A stretch of 64,000 nucleotides of DNA, taken from positions 14,466-78,465 of the forward strand of contig JBMNUI010000001.1 of NCBI GenBank assembly GCA_050946195.1, in the 5' to 3' direction. The stretch comes from UMGS1002 sp050946195. GTDB taxonomy: Bacteria; Bacillota; Clostridia; Oscillospirales; CAG-272. Each line of letters opens with the position of its first letter. The stretch's first letter is position 1. The notes under the pieces were generated by a model, which made no database searches, was not told the origin of the DNA, and saw only the letters and a program-made list of their open reading frames with translations. This document shows, piece by piece, positions 51,748 through 61,533 of this stretch. The translations under genes were made by a program, and so were the position numbers.

Positions 51748-52038
51748 TTACCTGAACCATGAGCCTCTTTTTCTCGGCCGCTCGCAGCAGGCAAACTCCC
51801 CGGTCGGGATTTTAACCAGAATTGTGTCCTCGCCTATGCATTGGATCCTCTCCCAGCCGATAAGTATATCGGAGCATTTCCCTAACCCGAAGAAACCTTC
51901 CTGCCCGCTTATAACAATAGCCAGAATCTTGCCCTCGTCGGCGTCGAACTCGAAATCGCAGGCATATCCGAGCCGGGAGCCGTCGCAGAGATTGATTATT
52001 TCCTTCCGGCGAAGCTCGGCAGTGCTGCACACGCGCAT
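51748..52038 (-). CDS. YlmC/YmxH family sporulation-associated protein (PRC-barrel)
   Basis: 96 residues. Opens with STAELRRKEIINLCDGSRLGY and continues with the small beta-barrel pattern of PRC domains (CDFEFDADEGKILAIVI, WERIQCIGEDTILVKI). The family is common in spore formers, function unknown. Slightly Cys-rich (five cysteines). Its stop lies 36 bases before the rpsB promoter. Confidence 0.8.
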   Translation of the reverse strand: MRVCSTAELRRKEIINLCDGSRLGYACDFEFDADEGKILAIVISGQEGFFGLGKCSDILIGWERIQCIGEDTILVKIPTGEFACCERPRKRGSWFR

Positions 52039-52197
52039 ACCGCTGTCCCCCTCAAAAACATACTCATTTCATTATATGTCGGCTCGCGGATATTGTATTC
52101 TGTGCGGTTTTATTTTCGGTTATTCCCTGCCGGCTCGTTTTCACACAATTATGTGAGTTTTTCCCGATTATCCCCCGCTTGAAGGCCATCGACAAAA

Positions 52198-52227
52198 GCG
52201 CCGTCAAAAGCCTGCTTTTGACGGCGC
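52198..52227 (-). terminator. Terminator of the ClpE-like gene
   Basis: Perfect 14-base stem (GCGCCGTCAAAAGC) with a two-base centre; on the minus strand followed by TTTTG. Confidence 0.8.
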
Positions 52228-52239
52228 CGAGCGAGAATA

Positions 52240-54555
52240 TCAGAGACAGTTTACCTTTAGTGTACCGTCACATACGGTAACCGAGGCCTGCGTGCAGGTT
52301 TTGTTGTAATCGGATATGATAATCTCGGCGAGTTTATCTTCGACCTCGGTCTGGATATATCTTCTTAGGTTTCTGGCTCCGTATTTTATCGAGAAGGCCT
52401 TCTCGGCTATCAGCGCGGCGGCCTGTTCGGTATAAGTGAGGTGAATGCCCTTTTCCTCAAGCGCGGCCTTGAGCTCGTCAAGCATAATGCAGGCGATTTT
52501 TTTGAAGTCCTCGAGCTCAAGCTGCCTGAAGGTGATAATCTCGTCCACCCGGTTTATAAACTCTGGGCGCAGGAAGGCCGACAGTGCCCGCTCGGTTTTC
52601 TCCTTTGATGCCTCAAAGGCGCTTTTCTGATAGCCTATAGGGGTCATGTTGCTGTCGGAGCCGGCATTTGTAGTCATGACAAGTATGGTATTTTCAAAGT
52701 TCACGGTCTTGCCGTGTGCGTCGGTAATCCGCCCGTCGTCAAGTATCTGCAGCAGGATATTGAGGACGTCGGGATGGGCTTTTTCGATTTCGTCAAACAG
52801 CACCACCGAATAGGGGCGCCGGCGGATTTTCTCGGTAAGCTGGCCGGCCTCATCGTATCCGACATAGCCCGGCGGCGCGCCGATTATCCTTGACACCGAA
52901 TGCTTTTCCATGAACTCCGACATGTCGAGCCTTATTAAGGTCTCGGGCGAGTCGAACAAATCGGCCGCGAGGACCTTCACCAGCTCGGTCTTGCCGACGC
53001 CGGTCGGACCGGCGAAAATGAAGGAAACCGGCTTGCGCTTGGGTGAGACCCCGGCGCGGTTGCGCTTTATGGCGCGGACTACCGCATCTACCGCCTCATC
53101 CTGGCCGACAATCCGCTTGCGGAGACGCTCGCCGAGGTGGTCGATACGCTCAAACTCGTTTTCGGTGATAGAGGTAGCCGGAATACCCGTCCAGATTTCG
53201 ATGACCTTTGCCAGGTCGTCTGGGGTAAGCTGTATATCTACCGACAGTTCTTCGTTTTTGCGGAGCCGCTCGGCAAGCTTTATTTCTTCGGCCTTGATTT
53301 TGGCGATAAGCTCGTATCTCTTCTCGTCGGTCGGTGCACCATTCCCTACGGACATATTTTCTAAATTCTCGCGCTGGCTTTTCAGCTCAAGGAGCTTGTC
53401 CCTGATTTTATAGCACTCGTTGAGCGGCGTACTTGAGAGCGAGACCTGCGAAGCGGCCTCGTCGAGCAGGTCTATGGCCTTGTCGGGCAGGTAGCGGTCG
53501 GTGATATAGCGCTCCGACAGCCGCACGGTCAGCCGCAGGATGTCGTCCGAAATCTTAACCGAATGGAACTGTTCGTAGTAATGCTTGATTCCCTGCAGCA
53601 TCTTGACGGTATCCTCGACGGAAGGCTCGTTGACCATCACCGGCTGGAAGCGGCGCTCGAGCGCCGTGTCCTTTTCGATATATTTCCGGTACTCGTTGAG
53701 GGTCGTCGCGCCGATTACCTGAACCTCACCGCGCGAGAGGGCGGGCTTTAAGATATTGGCGGCGCTCATGCTGCCCTCGGCGTCCCCCGCTCCGACAATG
53801 TTGTGTACCTCGTCGATGAACAAAATTACCTTGCCCGACTCCCTCACCTCGGAGAGAAGGCCGAGAATCCTCGACTCGAACTGGCCGCGAAACTGCGTGC
53901 CGGCGACAAGCGCGGTCATATCCACGAGATACAGCTCCCGGCCCAAAAGCTTGTAGGGGACATCGCCGTCGGCGATGCGCTGTGCCAGCGCCTCTGCAAT
54001 GGCGGTCTTGCCCACGCCGGGCTCGCCGATAAGGCAGGGGTTGTTCTTCTGGCGGCGGCAGAGTATCTGAATCACGCGCGCCAGCTCGCGCTCGCGCCCG
54101 ACAATGCGATCAAGTTTACCTTCAGCCGCAAGTTTGGTCAAATTCCGGCAATATGTGTCGAGAAATTTATACTTTTTCTCGGTTTTTGATTTGGCGTCGG
54201 CTTCTTTTTTTCGCCCTTTTTCCTGATTTTTCTCCTTTGCGTCGCCAAAAAGCCCGCTGTCCCTGAACAGCTTAGGAAAATCTATTGCCGGTGCCCCGCC
54301 GTCTTCGGTATCGTCGGCGTCTGAGGGAAGCCCGCCCTCGCTTTTTATAAGCTCGGTAACATCCTTTTCCATGTTTTCAATCTGTTCGGGAGTGATTCCG
54401 AGCTTGCCCATAATGTCGCCCAGCACATTGTCGACCGGAAGTCCGAGCTCTTTTGCACACTTGAGGCAGAGCCCCTCGGTTACCTTCTCGCCGTTTTCAA
54501 CCTTTGTCACAAAAATTGCAGCAATCCTTTTTTTGCATTTTGAACACAATACCAT
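52240..54555 (-). CDS. ClpE-like AAA+ unfoldase with N-terminal zinc finger
   Basis: 771 residues: zinc finger (Cys4, Cys7, Cys30, Cys33), an acidic linker and a Lys-rich stretch near residues 110-130, first AAA+ module (GEPGVGKT, VILFIDEVHNIVGAG), a middle region with coiled coil, second AAA+ module (GPTGVGKT, VVLFDEIEKAHPD). The zinc finger replaces the Clp-N repeat domain, as in ClpE rather than ClpC. It is the protein-quality-control partner of ClpP. No ctsR, mcsA or mcsB lies beside it, so ClpC-like operon context is absent. Confidence 0.85.
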   Translation of the reverse strand: MVLCSKCKKRIAAIFVTKVENGEKVTEGLCLKCAKELGLPVDNVLGDIMGKLGITPEQIENMEKDVTELIKSEGGLPSDADDTEDGGAPAIDFPKLFRDSGLFGDAKEKNQEKGRKKEADAKSKTEKKYKFLDTYCRNLTKLAAEGKLDRIVGRERELARVIQILCRRQKNNPCLIGEPGVGKTAIAEALAQRIADGDVPYKLLGRELYLVDMTALVAGTQFRGQFESRILGLLSEVRESGKVILFIDEVHNIVGAGDAEGSMSAANILKPALSRGEVQVIGATTLNEYRKYIEKDTALERRFQPVMVNEPSVEDTVKMLQGIKHYYEQFHSVKISDDILRLTVRLSERYITDRYLPDKAIDLLDEAASQVSLSSTPLNECYKIRDKLLELKSQRENLENMSVGNGAPTDEKRYELIAKIKAEEIKLAERLRKNEELSVDIQLTPDDLAKVIEIWTGIPATSITENEFERIDHLGERLRKRIVGQDEAVDAVVRAIKRNRAGVSPKRKPVSFIFAGPTGVGKTELVKVLAADLFDSPETLIRLDMSEFMEKHSVSRIIGAPPGYVGYDEAGQLTEKIRRRPYSVVLFDEIEKAHPDVLNILLQILDDGRITDAHGKTVNFENTILVMTTNAGSDSNMTPIGYQKSAFEASKEKTERALSAFLRPEFINRVDEIITFRQLELEDFKKIACIMLDELKAALEEKGIHLTYTEQAAALIAEKAFSIKYGARNLRRYIQTEVEDKLAEIIISDYNKTCTQASVTVCDGTLKVNCL

Positions 54556-54659
54556 GAGTTCTTCTTCACTTTCTTTAATTCAAAACCGAAAACCGTTTTA
54601 TGATTAGTTTAATAGATTTATTCTCACGACCGCCTTCAGCTGTGTCGCTATCGCGCCTC

Positions 54660-55223
54660 TTATGGTTCTTCCGATTTGACGTTAACATATTTTGCCACAT
54701 ATAGAATCATGACAAGCAGCATCAGAACAAGGATCGCAGTGTAAATCGTATTTAAGGTCAGCCTGTATTTTTCGATATTGCCGGCCACAATGAGCGCAAA
54801 CAGCCCGGTAAGGCAGAGCGCTCCGCTCGCCAGCTTGCCGTACCAGCTGCTCCTGACCACCACATTGCGCTTCTTTATCATCAGATAAGCCAGCGTGAGC
54901 TGAAGCAGTTCCTTTAAAATAAACGGGATAACAAGCCACACCGGAAGAAGCTGCTTTACGGCAAAGCTGACAAGGACGGTCATATGAAAGAGCTTGTCAG
55001 CCACCGGGTCAAGAATCTTCCCGATGCGGGATACCCACCCATTCCGTCTGGCCAGCCAGCCGTCAAGTATGTCGGTGGCGCATGCGGCAAGATACGTCCC
55101 GGCGGCGGCATAACGGTATCTCGGGAAGTCATAAAACATGAAAAACAGGAAAACGAATACCAGAAGTATCCGAAAAACGCAGAGGTAATTAGGGATGTTT
55201 TCCCTTTTTAATTTAATACTCAT
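54660..55223 (-). CDS. pgsA: CDP-diacylglycerol--glycerol-3-phosphate 3-phosphatidyltransferase
   Basis: Membrane enzyme for phosphatidylglycerol phosphate. 187 residues, CDP-alcohol transferase signature D-G-x2-A-R-x8-G-x3-D-x3-D visible in DGWLARRNGWVSRIGKILD followed by PVAD, plus four to five membrane helices. Overlaps the CvpA-like gene by four bases. Confidence 0.92.
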   Translation of the reverse strand: MSIKLKRENIPNYLCVFRILLVFVFLFFMFYDFPRYRYAAAGTYLAACATDILDGWLARRNGWVSRIGKILDPVADKLFHMTVLVSFAVKQLLPVWLVIPFILKELLQLTLAYLMIKKRNVVVRSSWYGKLASGALCLTGLFALIVAGNIEKYRLTLNTIYTAILVLMLLVMILYVAKYVNVKSEEP

Positions 55224-55915
55224 AATATGCCCGCTATGAGTTTGAATATAAAGGTTTTATTGACGATTTCCAGTGCCGCAGACTCGTCTCCCGAGGCAAT
55301 CACGAAATATATTACCGCGTTTGTGATGAAAACAAACAGGAAGGTGTAAATTACGGCGCTCACAATTCCGAGCAGAAGTCCGAGGAGCTTGTTGACCGAG
55401 CGGAGGACCGGTAGCTCGGCAACCTTCTCGATTATAAAGGCTGCAATCATCAGCACCAGATATGCCGCCACGAAAACCAGTACATAGCCGGCAATCTTTG
55501 AGATAAACGCCGAGATAGGCGCGGCAATCGAGGCCGCAACCTCTCGCAGCCGCTCGCTGCTCGCCGCGGTGTCGCCGGCGTACCCCGATGCAAGCTCGTT
55601 TATATCAAGCCCGCATTTCTCGGCGAGTGCGGCCAGCGAGGAGGGGATTTTTTCGGTCAGCTTTGAAAGGTCGAATACCGAGGTCCCGCTGTTGTACATT
55701 TTGGAAATCGAGTTGAATACCGAGTCGGTCACCCTGGCGTTCATGAACCTCTCATCTATTATAACACCAAGTTTCTGGCCGAACAAGGAGGAAATCAGGG
55801 CTGCGAGTATAACCTTTCCGAACCCGAGCACGGCCTTGATAAAGCCTTTTTTATAGTAGGTAATGACCGTGCCGATTGCGATAAGTATTACCGCAAGATC
55901 AAGTACGTAATTCAT
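55220..55915 (-). CDS. CvpA family membrane protein
   Basis: 231 residues: four membrane segments with KKGFIKAVLGFGK and a GIVSAVIYTFLF helix, and a ~90-residue soluble stretch between helices 2 and 3. The family includes colicin V production protein; its role here is unknown. Translationally coupled to pgsA. Confidence 0.75.
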   Translation of the reverse strand: MNYVLDLAVILIAIGTVITYYKKGFIKAVLGFGKVILAALISSLFGQKLGVIIDERFMNARVTDSVFNSISKMYNSGTSVFDLSKLTEKIPSSLAALAEKCGLDINELASGYAGDTAASSERLREVAASIAAPISAFISKIAGYVLVFVAAYLVLMIAAFIIEKVAELPVLRSVNKLLGLLLGIVSAVIYTFLFVFITNAVIYFVIASGDESAALEIVNKTFIFKLIAGIL

Positions 55916-55941
55916 ATAAACCTCCGCATTAAAATTAAAAA

Positions 55942-57204
55942 TCAGTCAAACCCGACGCTCATGGCCCCCCATGCGCAGGTGACATACACATAATTGCTTG
56001 ACGAGACCACTATATCCTCCGCTCCGGCAGGACAAGGCAGGGTCTTTGACTCTCCTTTTTTTATATCATACCGCGCAACCTTGTCTGAGAAAAGCAGAAA
56101 AACAAAATCACCTGATTTTTTGATTTTTAGCACCTTTCCGTCAAGCCGAATGTCGGCCGGCTCACCTTTGTACGGAAGGATGTGCAGGATATAACCGTTT
56201 TGGTCGGACACCACGGCGGCAAGCCCGCCTGTGTCCGAATCGAGAAATAACAGTTCTTTATCACCAAGCGGTATTTTACACGGGGTCTCTCCCCTGCCCT
56301 TCAAAAATATCGTGTCGGCGGTTGCGTGGTAGTGGAAAACCGACTCGCCGCCAATTGTGGTTTCACACTCAACCCCGCAGGAGAGCACCAGTCCGGGAAT
56401 GTCGCCGTCAAGCACGACAGGCTCCTCGCTCCTCTCCCCGTATAAAAGCAGGCGCGAGGAGAGCTGAGCCGAGCTTGTGCCTGTAGGTGAGACCAGAAGA
56501 TACCTGCCGTCGGACGAGAGCGACATGGATATCACATAATCATTATAATAATACGCGGCTGATTTTTCAAATTTTGAATTGTAGCGGTATATCACCGACT
56601 TGTATTCGCCCTCGGAGCCAAGAAGCGCAAAGCTACCGTTGTCGCTAATCACCGCCGAGTATATAGGGTTCTCAAGACTTCCGGTGTGCAGCCGCACGAA
56701 TGAATTATATATCGAATATTCCCCGCCGCCAAGGTTGTAGACAAGTATGTATTTTGAGGACGCACAGATGACGGGGTTTGAATATCCGGTATAAAACTCG
56801 GCGGTTTTCCGACCGGTTGCCGAATAGACCGTTAATGTTCCGTCACCCGAAGTCACAATACCGCCCTTGTAACCTGAATATTTGCGGTTCTCGGCATAAC
56901 TGTAGATTACCGGTGAGTCGCCGTAGTCCCCGGAGGCAGCCACGGCGCCAAAATCCTTTATAAAGTAGTAGAGGTTTTCATAGGTGACGTCCCTGATGTT
57001 AAGCAGCACCGCGCCGAGTATGAAGAGAATTAAGAGCGCATATGCCGCATACCCTAAAAGCTGGCATATATCGGCCGCCCGGGCGTAATAGGGGTTGCAC
57101 AGCCCCGCTAGGTCGTCACTATCAAGGTAGATTTCATCTATTGACCCGCCGCCGATTCCCAGACGCTTTTTTATCCGGCTCAAAACATCAGATTTCAGTT
57201 TCAT
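55942..57204 (-). CDS. DUF5711-like membrane-anchored beta-propeller-type protein
   Basis: 420 residues: soluble N-terminus, one membrane helix (~47-67), then repeated short beta-strand blocks (GTLTVYSATGRKT, YILVYNLGGGEY, SFALLGSEGEY, RYLLVSPTG, and others) like a propeller outside the cell. Matches the outline of DUF5711 proteins. Function unknown. 27 bases after truA. Confidence 0.65.
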   Translation of the reverse strand: MKLKSDVLSRIKKRLGIGGGSIDEIYLDSDDLAGLCNPYYARAADICQLLGYAAYALLILFILGAVLLNIRDVTYENLYYFIKDFGAVAASGDYGDSPVIYSYAENRKYSGYKGGIVTSGDGTLTVYSATGRKTAEFYTGYSNPVICASSKYILVYNLGGGEYSIYNSFVRLHTGSLENPIYSAVISDNGSFALLGSEGEYKSVIYRYNSKFEKSAAYYYNDYVISMSLSSDGRYLLVSPTGTSSAQLSSRLLLYGERSEEPVVLDGDIPGLVLSCGVECETTIGGESVFHYHATADTIFLKGRGETPCKIPLGDKELLFLDSDTGGLAAVVSDQNGYILHILPYKGEPADIRLDGKVLKIKKSGDFVFLLFSDKVARYDIKKGESKTLPCPAGAEDIVVSSSNYVYVTCAWGAMSVGFD

Positions 57205-57231
57205 GGCGTCACCTCATGCCTGCACGGCGCC

Positions 57232-57990
57232 TCAGTAAACCACCCGGTTGAGGTAGAGTCCGCAGGCCGGCAGGGTTCGCCCGGCACGTCTGCGGTCGCG
57301 TGAGGCTATAATATCGGGCAGGTCGTCTGGCTTGATTTTGCCCTCGGCGACCTCAAGCAGCGTGCCGGCCATGATTCTGACCATGTTGTATAAAAAGCCG
57401 TCTGCCGCAACACTGTATAACACGATGTCACCAATCTTAAATACTTCGGAACTTATGACTGTTCTGTGCGTGTTTGTGATGTCCGAGACCGAAGCCATGA
57501 AGGCCGCAAAGTCATGCCGGCCGATAAAGTGCGCCGCGGCGCGGCTCATATTCTCAAGCTGCTCACCTGAGATGGGGTAAGGATAGAAGAGGGCTCTTTG
57601 CGCCTCAAAGGGCGAGCGCACCCGGGCGTTATAAATCCGGTAGATGTACTCTTTATATTTTACGTCGTAGCGGGGATGGAAGTTATCCTCCCGCCACTCG
57701 GCTGATTTCACCGCGATGTCCTCGGGAAGAAAGGTGTTCAGGGCACGCACGATGCTGTCGGTGTCGATATCTGTCTTAAGCCCCGGTTTCCCCTTTTCGC
57801 ATATCGAGAGGCAGAAGTCGTTTGCGTGGACGCCGCTGTCGGTCCTGCTGCAGCCGACAATATCGCACTCGCGGCAGAAAAGCCGCGCGGCCGCCTCGCC
57901 CAGTTTCTGCTGAATGCTGACGCCGTTCGGCTGAACCTGCCAGCCGCAGTAGTTGGTTCCGAGATAGGCAATTCTCAGCACAAGCTTCAT
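57232..57990 (-). CDS. truA: tRNA pseudouridine synthase A
   Basis: Forms pseudouridine at positions 38-40 of tRNA anticodon arms. 252 residues. Catalytic Asp in CSRTDSGVHA; other blocks are RIAYLGTNYCGWQ and FLYNMVRIMAGTL. The ATG overlaps the ecfT stop (ATGA), so the longer frame is not used. This gene order with ECF genes is common in Firmicutes. Confidence 0.95.
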   Translation of the reverse strand: MKLVLRIAYLGTNYCGWQVQPNGVSIQQKLGEAAARLFCRECDIVGCSRTDSGVHANDFCLSICEKGKPGLKTDIDTDSIVRALNTFLPEDIAVKSAEWREDNFHPRYDVKYKEYIYRIYNARVRSPFEAQRALFYPYPISGEQLENMSRAAAHFIGRHDFAAFMASVSDITNTHRTVISSEVFKIGDIVLYSVAADGFLYNMVRIMAGTLLEVAEGKIKPDDLPDIIASRDRRRAGRTLPACGLYLNRVVY

Positions 57991-58808
57991 TTCATCGTGT
58001 ACCCTACGCCGTATATGTTTATGAGGATAAGTCCGGCTCCAAAGGCGATTATGACAAAGAGCATCACAAAGTCGCGCGGGCGGCAGTGCGGGACATTCAG
58101 CCGGGTCCGGCCCTCGCCGCCGTGATAACACCGGCATTCCATGGCGGTAGCCAGCTCGTCGGCGCGCCTGAAGGCCGACACAAAGAGCGGTACCAGAACC
58201 GGAATCAGCGCACGCGCGCGTTTGAAAATGCTGCCCGAGGTAAAATCGGCGCCCCGCGCCTTCTGCGCCGCCATAATCCGGTTTGTCTCCTCGGTCAGGG
58301 TAGGAATAAAGCGCAGGGCAATTGTTATCATCATTGAAAATTCGTGCACCGGGGCTTTGACTACCTTCAGCGGCGAGAGCAGGCTCTCAAGCGCGTCGGT
58401 GAGGGCAATCGGCGTTGTGGTGTAGGTCATGAAAATGCTTGTCCCGACAATAAGGACCACAATTCTCACCGCAATAAACAGGGCATTCATGATGCCCTCG
58501 TAGTAGACCCTGATTTTCCACCACGAAAAAAGCAGGTTGTCGCCGGTTGTCCAGAACATATTTATAACAACCGTGAAAAGAAGAATAAAAAGTATGGGTC
58601 TGAGCGACCTGAGAAGAATTCTCAACGGAATGCCCGAGACCGCGACCAGAATCACCGCCGAGGCGAGCAGTGCCGCAAAACTCAGTATGTTTTTGCATAA
58701 AAAAGAGCAGACGATATATAATAACGCGCAGACCACCTTGAATCTTGCGTCAAGGCTGTGAATCAGTGAATCTGCCGGATAATACTGACCGAATGAGATG
58801 TTGTTCAT
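57987..58808 (-). CDS. ecfT: Energy-coupling factor transporter transmembrane protein EcfT
   Basis: Membrane scaffold of group II ECF vitamin and metal transporters. 273 residues, about five helices; both Ala-Arg-Gly coupling motifs are visible as AAQKARGADF and TAMECRCYHGGEGR. The second differs from ARG (CRC). ATG at 58808 is preferred over 58853 because MNNISFGQYYP matches family N-termini. Confidence 0.9.
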   Translation of the reverse strand: MNNISFGQYYPADSLIHSLDARFKVVCALLYIVCSFLCKNILSFAALLASAVILVAVSGIPLRILLRSLRPILFILLFTVVINMFWTTGDNLLFSWWKIRVYYEGIMNALFIAVRIVVLIVGTSIFMTYTTTPIALTDALESLLSPLKVVKAPVHEFSMMITIALRFIPTLTEETNRIMAAQKARGADFTSGSIFKRARALIPVLVPLFVSAFRRADELATAMECRCYHGGEGRTRLNVPHCRPRDFVMLFVIIAFGAGLILINIYGVGYTMK

Positions 58809-58867
58809 CTTCGGGGATATGCCTTTCCCGCCGCTCGGCTCAACTTGCAGCACGCGCGGCGCTTGTC

Positions 58868-59716
58868 CTATTTTAACAGCTTCATGAGTTGTGGGACCGC
58901 GTCGCTTACCGTATATGGTATTTTATCAATTTCGACGCCCATGTCCCGGAGTTTCAGCATCAGCCCGGTAATCTCAGGCACGTCAAGCCCGATACGTCGC
59001 AACTCCCCGGCCTTCGAGAATACTTCTGCGGTGCTCCCGTACATAAATATCCTGCCCTCGAGCAAAACTACAATTTCATCGCAGATCTCTGCCATGTCCT
59101 CCATGCTGTGGCTGACTATTATGACGGTTCCGCCGGTCTGCTTTCTGTATTTTTTTATCGTGGCGAGGATTCTTTCCCGGCCGGCCGGGTCAAGCCCCGC
59201 CGCCGGCTCGTCGAGCACCAGCACCTCAGGTTTCATGGCAATAATTCCGGCTATTGCCGCCCGCCTTTTCTCGCCGCCCGAGATCTCAAAGGGGGATTTT
59301 CCGAGCAACTCGGGGTCAAGCCCGACTATCTCGGCAGCCTCGCGGACCCGCGCGGCTATTTCTTCTTCGGACAGCCCCATATTTCTCGGCCCGAAGGCTA
59401 TGTCCTTTGCCACAGTCTCCTCAAAAAGCTGATATTCGGGGTACTGCATCACCAGCCCGACTCTAAAGCGCACCTTTGAAATTTCTTTCGGCTTCTCCCA
59501 GATGTCGACACCGTCGAGCAACACGCGCCCCGATGCGGGCTTCTCAAGCCCGTTGAGTAGCATCATCATGGTGGACTTGCCCGAGCCGGTATGCCCGATT
59601 ATCCCGGTGACGATACCCTCTTTTATTTCAAGGTCAACGTCGCGAAGCGCCCGGGTCTCAAAGGGTGTGCCGGGGCTGTAGGTATAATTTATTTTATCAA
59701 GCCTGATTTTTGCCAT
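58868..59716 (-). CDS. ecfA2: Energy-coupling factor transporter ATPase EcfA2
   Basis: 282 residues, ABC ATPase: Walker A GHTGSGKS, signature ISGGEKRR, Walker B VLVLDEPAAGLD, then a C-terminal extension. The MQYPEYQLFEETVAKDIAFGP block is typical of EcfA. Pairs with EcfA1, overlapping it by 20 bases. Confidence 0.93.
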   Translation of the reverse strand: MAKIRLDKINYTYSPGTPFETRALRDVDLEIKEGIVTGIIGHTGSGKSTMMMLLNGLEKPASGRVLLDGVDIWEKPKEISKVRFRVGLVMQYPEYQLFEETVAKDIAFGPRNMGLSEEEIAARVREAAEIVGLDPELLGKSPFEISGGEKRRAAIAGIIAMKPEVLVLDEPAAGLDPAGRERILATIKKYRKQTGGTVIIVSHSMEDMAEICDEIVVLLEGRIFMYGSTAEVFSKAGELRRIGLDVPEITGLMLKLRDMGVEIDKIPYTVSDAVPQLMKLLK

Positions 59717-60593
59717 CTTGAGCCTTTTTTTGTTTATTTTCGAGATACTTCATAATGGCCTCGGCGCACTCGTCTTGTGTGGCCGGAGCGCCTGCGATTG
59801 CTATTCCCCGCCGGCGCAGCTCGTCTATCAGCTCTACCGACTGCGGGACGTCCAGCCCCTGCCGGCGCAGGAAGTCGGGGTCGGAGAAGAGCTGCCTTGG
59901 CGGGCATTCACGCAGCAGCCTGCCGTCGCTCAGCACTATGACCCTGTCGGCCCGCACCGCCTCGTTCATGTAGTGGGTTATCATGATTACGGTTATCCCG
60001 CTCTCGCGGTTCAGGCGCTCTACAGTGCTTAACACCTCGGCCCTTCCGCGCGGGTCGAGCATTGAGGTCGCCTCATCGAGGATTATGCACTCGGGCTCCA
60101 TTGCCAGCACGCCGGCAATGGCTATGCGCTGCTTCTGGCCGCCCGAGAGCCTGTGGGGTTCGTGCTTTTCATAGCCCCGCATCCCCACCGTCTCAAGGGC
60201 ATAGTCGACCCGCCGCCTGATTTCGGGCGTGGGTACGCCGAGGTTTTCGGGGCCGAAGGCGATATCCTCCTCGACGATTGTGGCCACAAGCTGGTTGTCG
60301 GGGTTCTGAAATACCATGCCCACCTTGCGGCGGATGTCGAGAATGTCGGCATCGGCGAGGTCGCCCGAGGTAATGTCCCTGCCGTCGATGTATATTTTAC
60401 CCGAGGCCGGCACGAGTATCATGTTGAGAAGCTTTGCCAGCGTCGATTTTCCCGAGCCGTTCCGGCCGATAACAGCGATGTACTCGCCTTTTCTGATATT
60501 CAGGTTTATATCAATGAGGGCCGGCGCCTCGCGACCGTTTTCATCCTTGTAGTTGCAGTACAGATGCTCTGTCCTGATGAAGTATTCATCCAT
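59697..60593 (-). CDS. ecfA1: Energy-coupling factor transporter ATPase EcfA1
   Basis: 298 residues: Walker A GRNGSGKS, signature LSGGQKQR, Walker B CIILDEATSMLD. FQNPDNQLVATIVEEDIAFGP identifies EcfA1. First gene of the ecfA1-ecfA2-ecfT-truA run. No substrate-binding S component is nearby, as usual for group II systems. Confidence 0.93.
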   Translation of the reverse strand: MDEYFIRTEHLYCNYKDENGREAPALIDINLNIRKGEYIAVIGRNGSGKSTLAKLLNMILVPASGKIYIDGRDITSGDLADADILDIRRKVGMVFQNPDNQLVATIVEEDIAFGPENLGVPTPEIRRRVDYALETVGMRGYEKHEPHRLSGGQKQRIAIAGVLAMEPECIILDEATSMLDPRGRAEVLSTVERLNRESGITVIMITHYMNEAVRADRVIVLSDGRLLRECPPRQLFSDPDFLRRQGLDVPQSVELIDELRRRGIAIAGAPATQDECAEAIMKYLENKQKKAQDGKNQA

Positions 60594-60668
60594 CTTTGTT
60601 TGTTATCTTTCTTTGTTTTTTCAGCCTAGCAGCCGGGTGTGCGGGGATGCCGGGCTCACCGGGTGAGG

Positions 60669-61532
60669 TTATTCCGCCGTCCAGCGCACCGAAGCCCCGC
60701 AGGGCAAATACCCGCCGGTAGCTTTGACCGGGAGTGCCAGCTCCCCGGCAACAGACCTGCCGCCGACTTTCGATGTGAGGCGCAGGTCGAGTATATACTT
60801 CATTGTCAGCGGCGAGAGGCCGGTTGTATATGAATTGATAAGGAAAAAGAGCGGCCTTTTGGCAAGCACCCTGACACAGAGCTCAACCAGCCGGTCTATG
60901 CAGTCCTCAAGCTTCCAGACCTCACCGCCCGGGCCGCGGCCGTAGGAAGGCGGGTCCATTATTATTGCGTCATACTTTGAGCCGCGCCGGATTTCGCGCT
61001 CGACAAACTTAATGCAGTCGTCGACAATATAGCGCACCGGCGCCCCTGCGAGCCCGCTTATCGCGGCGTTCTCCTTAGCCTGCCTCACCATTCCGCGCGA
61101 GGCGTCGACATGGCAGACAGACGCTCCGGCCGCCGCCGCGGCAAGCGTTGCCCCGCCAGTGTAGGCAAAGAGGTTGAGCACCGATACCGGCCGCCCGGCT
61201 CTTATAATCAGCTCGGAAAACCAGTCCCAGTTTGCCGCCTGCTCGGGGAACAGGCCGGTGTGCTTGAACCCCATCGGGCGGAGCTCAAATCGGAGGTTTT
61301 TATATGAAATAACCCACACATCGGGCAAATTGCGCTTTATCCAGGAACCCCCGCCCTCCCTTGAGCGTCTGTATATACCGTCGGCACTCTGCCAGCCGGG
61401 TGAAACTTTGCCGCCACTCCAGATAATCTGCGGGTCGGGGCGTATCAGGATATACTTTCCCCAGCGTTCAAGCCGCTCGCCGTCGGACGCGTCGAGCAGC
61501 TCGTATTCTTTCCACTTGTCGGCAATAAACAT
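60669..61532 (-). CDS. Class I SAM-dependent methyltransferase, RlmI/RlmK-like
   Basis: 287 residues. SAM site LNLFAYTGGATLAAAAAGA, then VDASRGMVRQAKENA, and catalytic-type IIMDPPSYGRG (DPPSY), as in rRNA cytosine/guanine methyltransferases. N-terminal ~100 residues form a beta-rich domain without the PUA domain of RlmI. Target unknown, probably RNA. Its ATG lies against the ruvC stop. Confidence 0.75.
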   Translation of the reverse strand: MFIADKWKEYELLDASDGERLERWGKYILIRPDPQIIWSGGKVSPGWQSADGIYRRSREGGGSWIKRNLPDVWVISYKNLRFELRPMGFKHTGLFPEQAANWDWFSELIIRAGRPVSVLNLFAYTGGATLAAAAAGASVCHVDASRGMVRQAKENAAISGLAGAPVRYIVDDCIKFVEREIRRGSKYDAIIMDPPSYGRGPGGEVWKLEDCIDRLVELCVRVLAKRPLFFLINSYTTGLSPLTMKYILDLRLTSKVGGRSVAGELALPVKATGGYLPCGASVRWTAE

Positions 61533-61533
61533 T

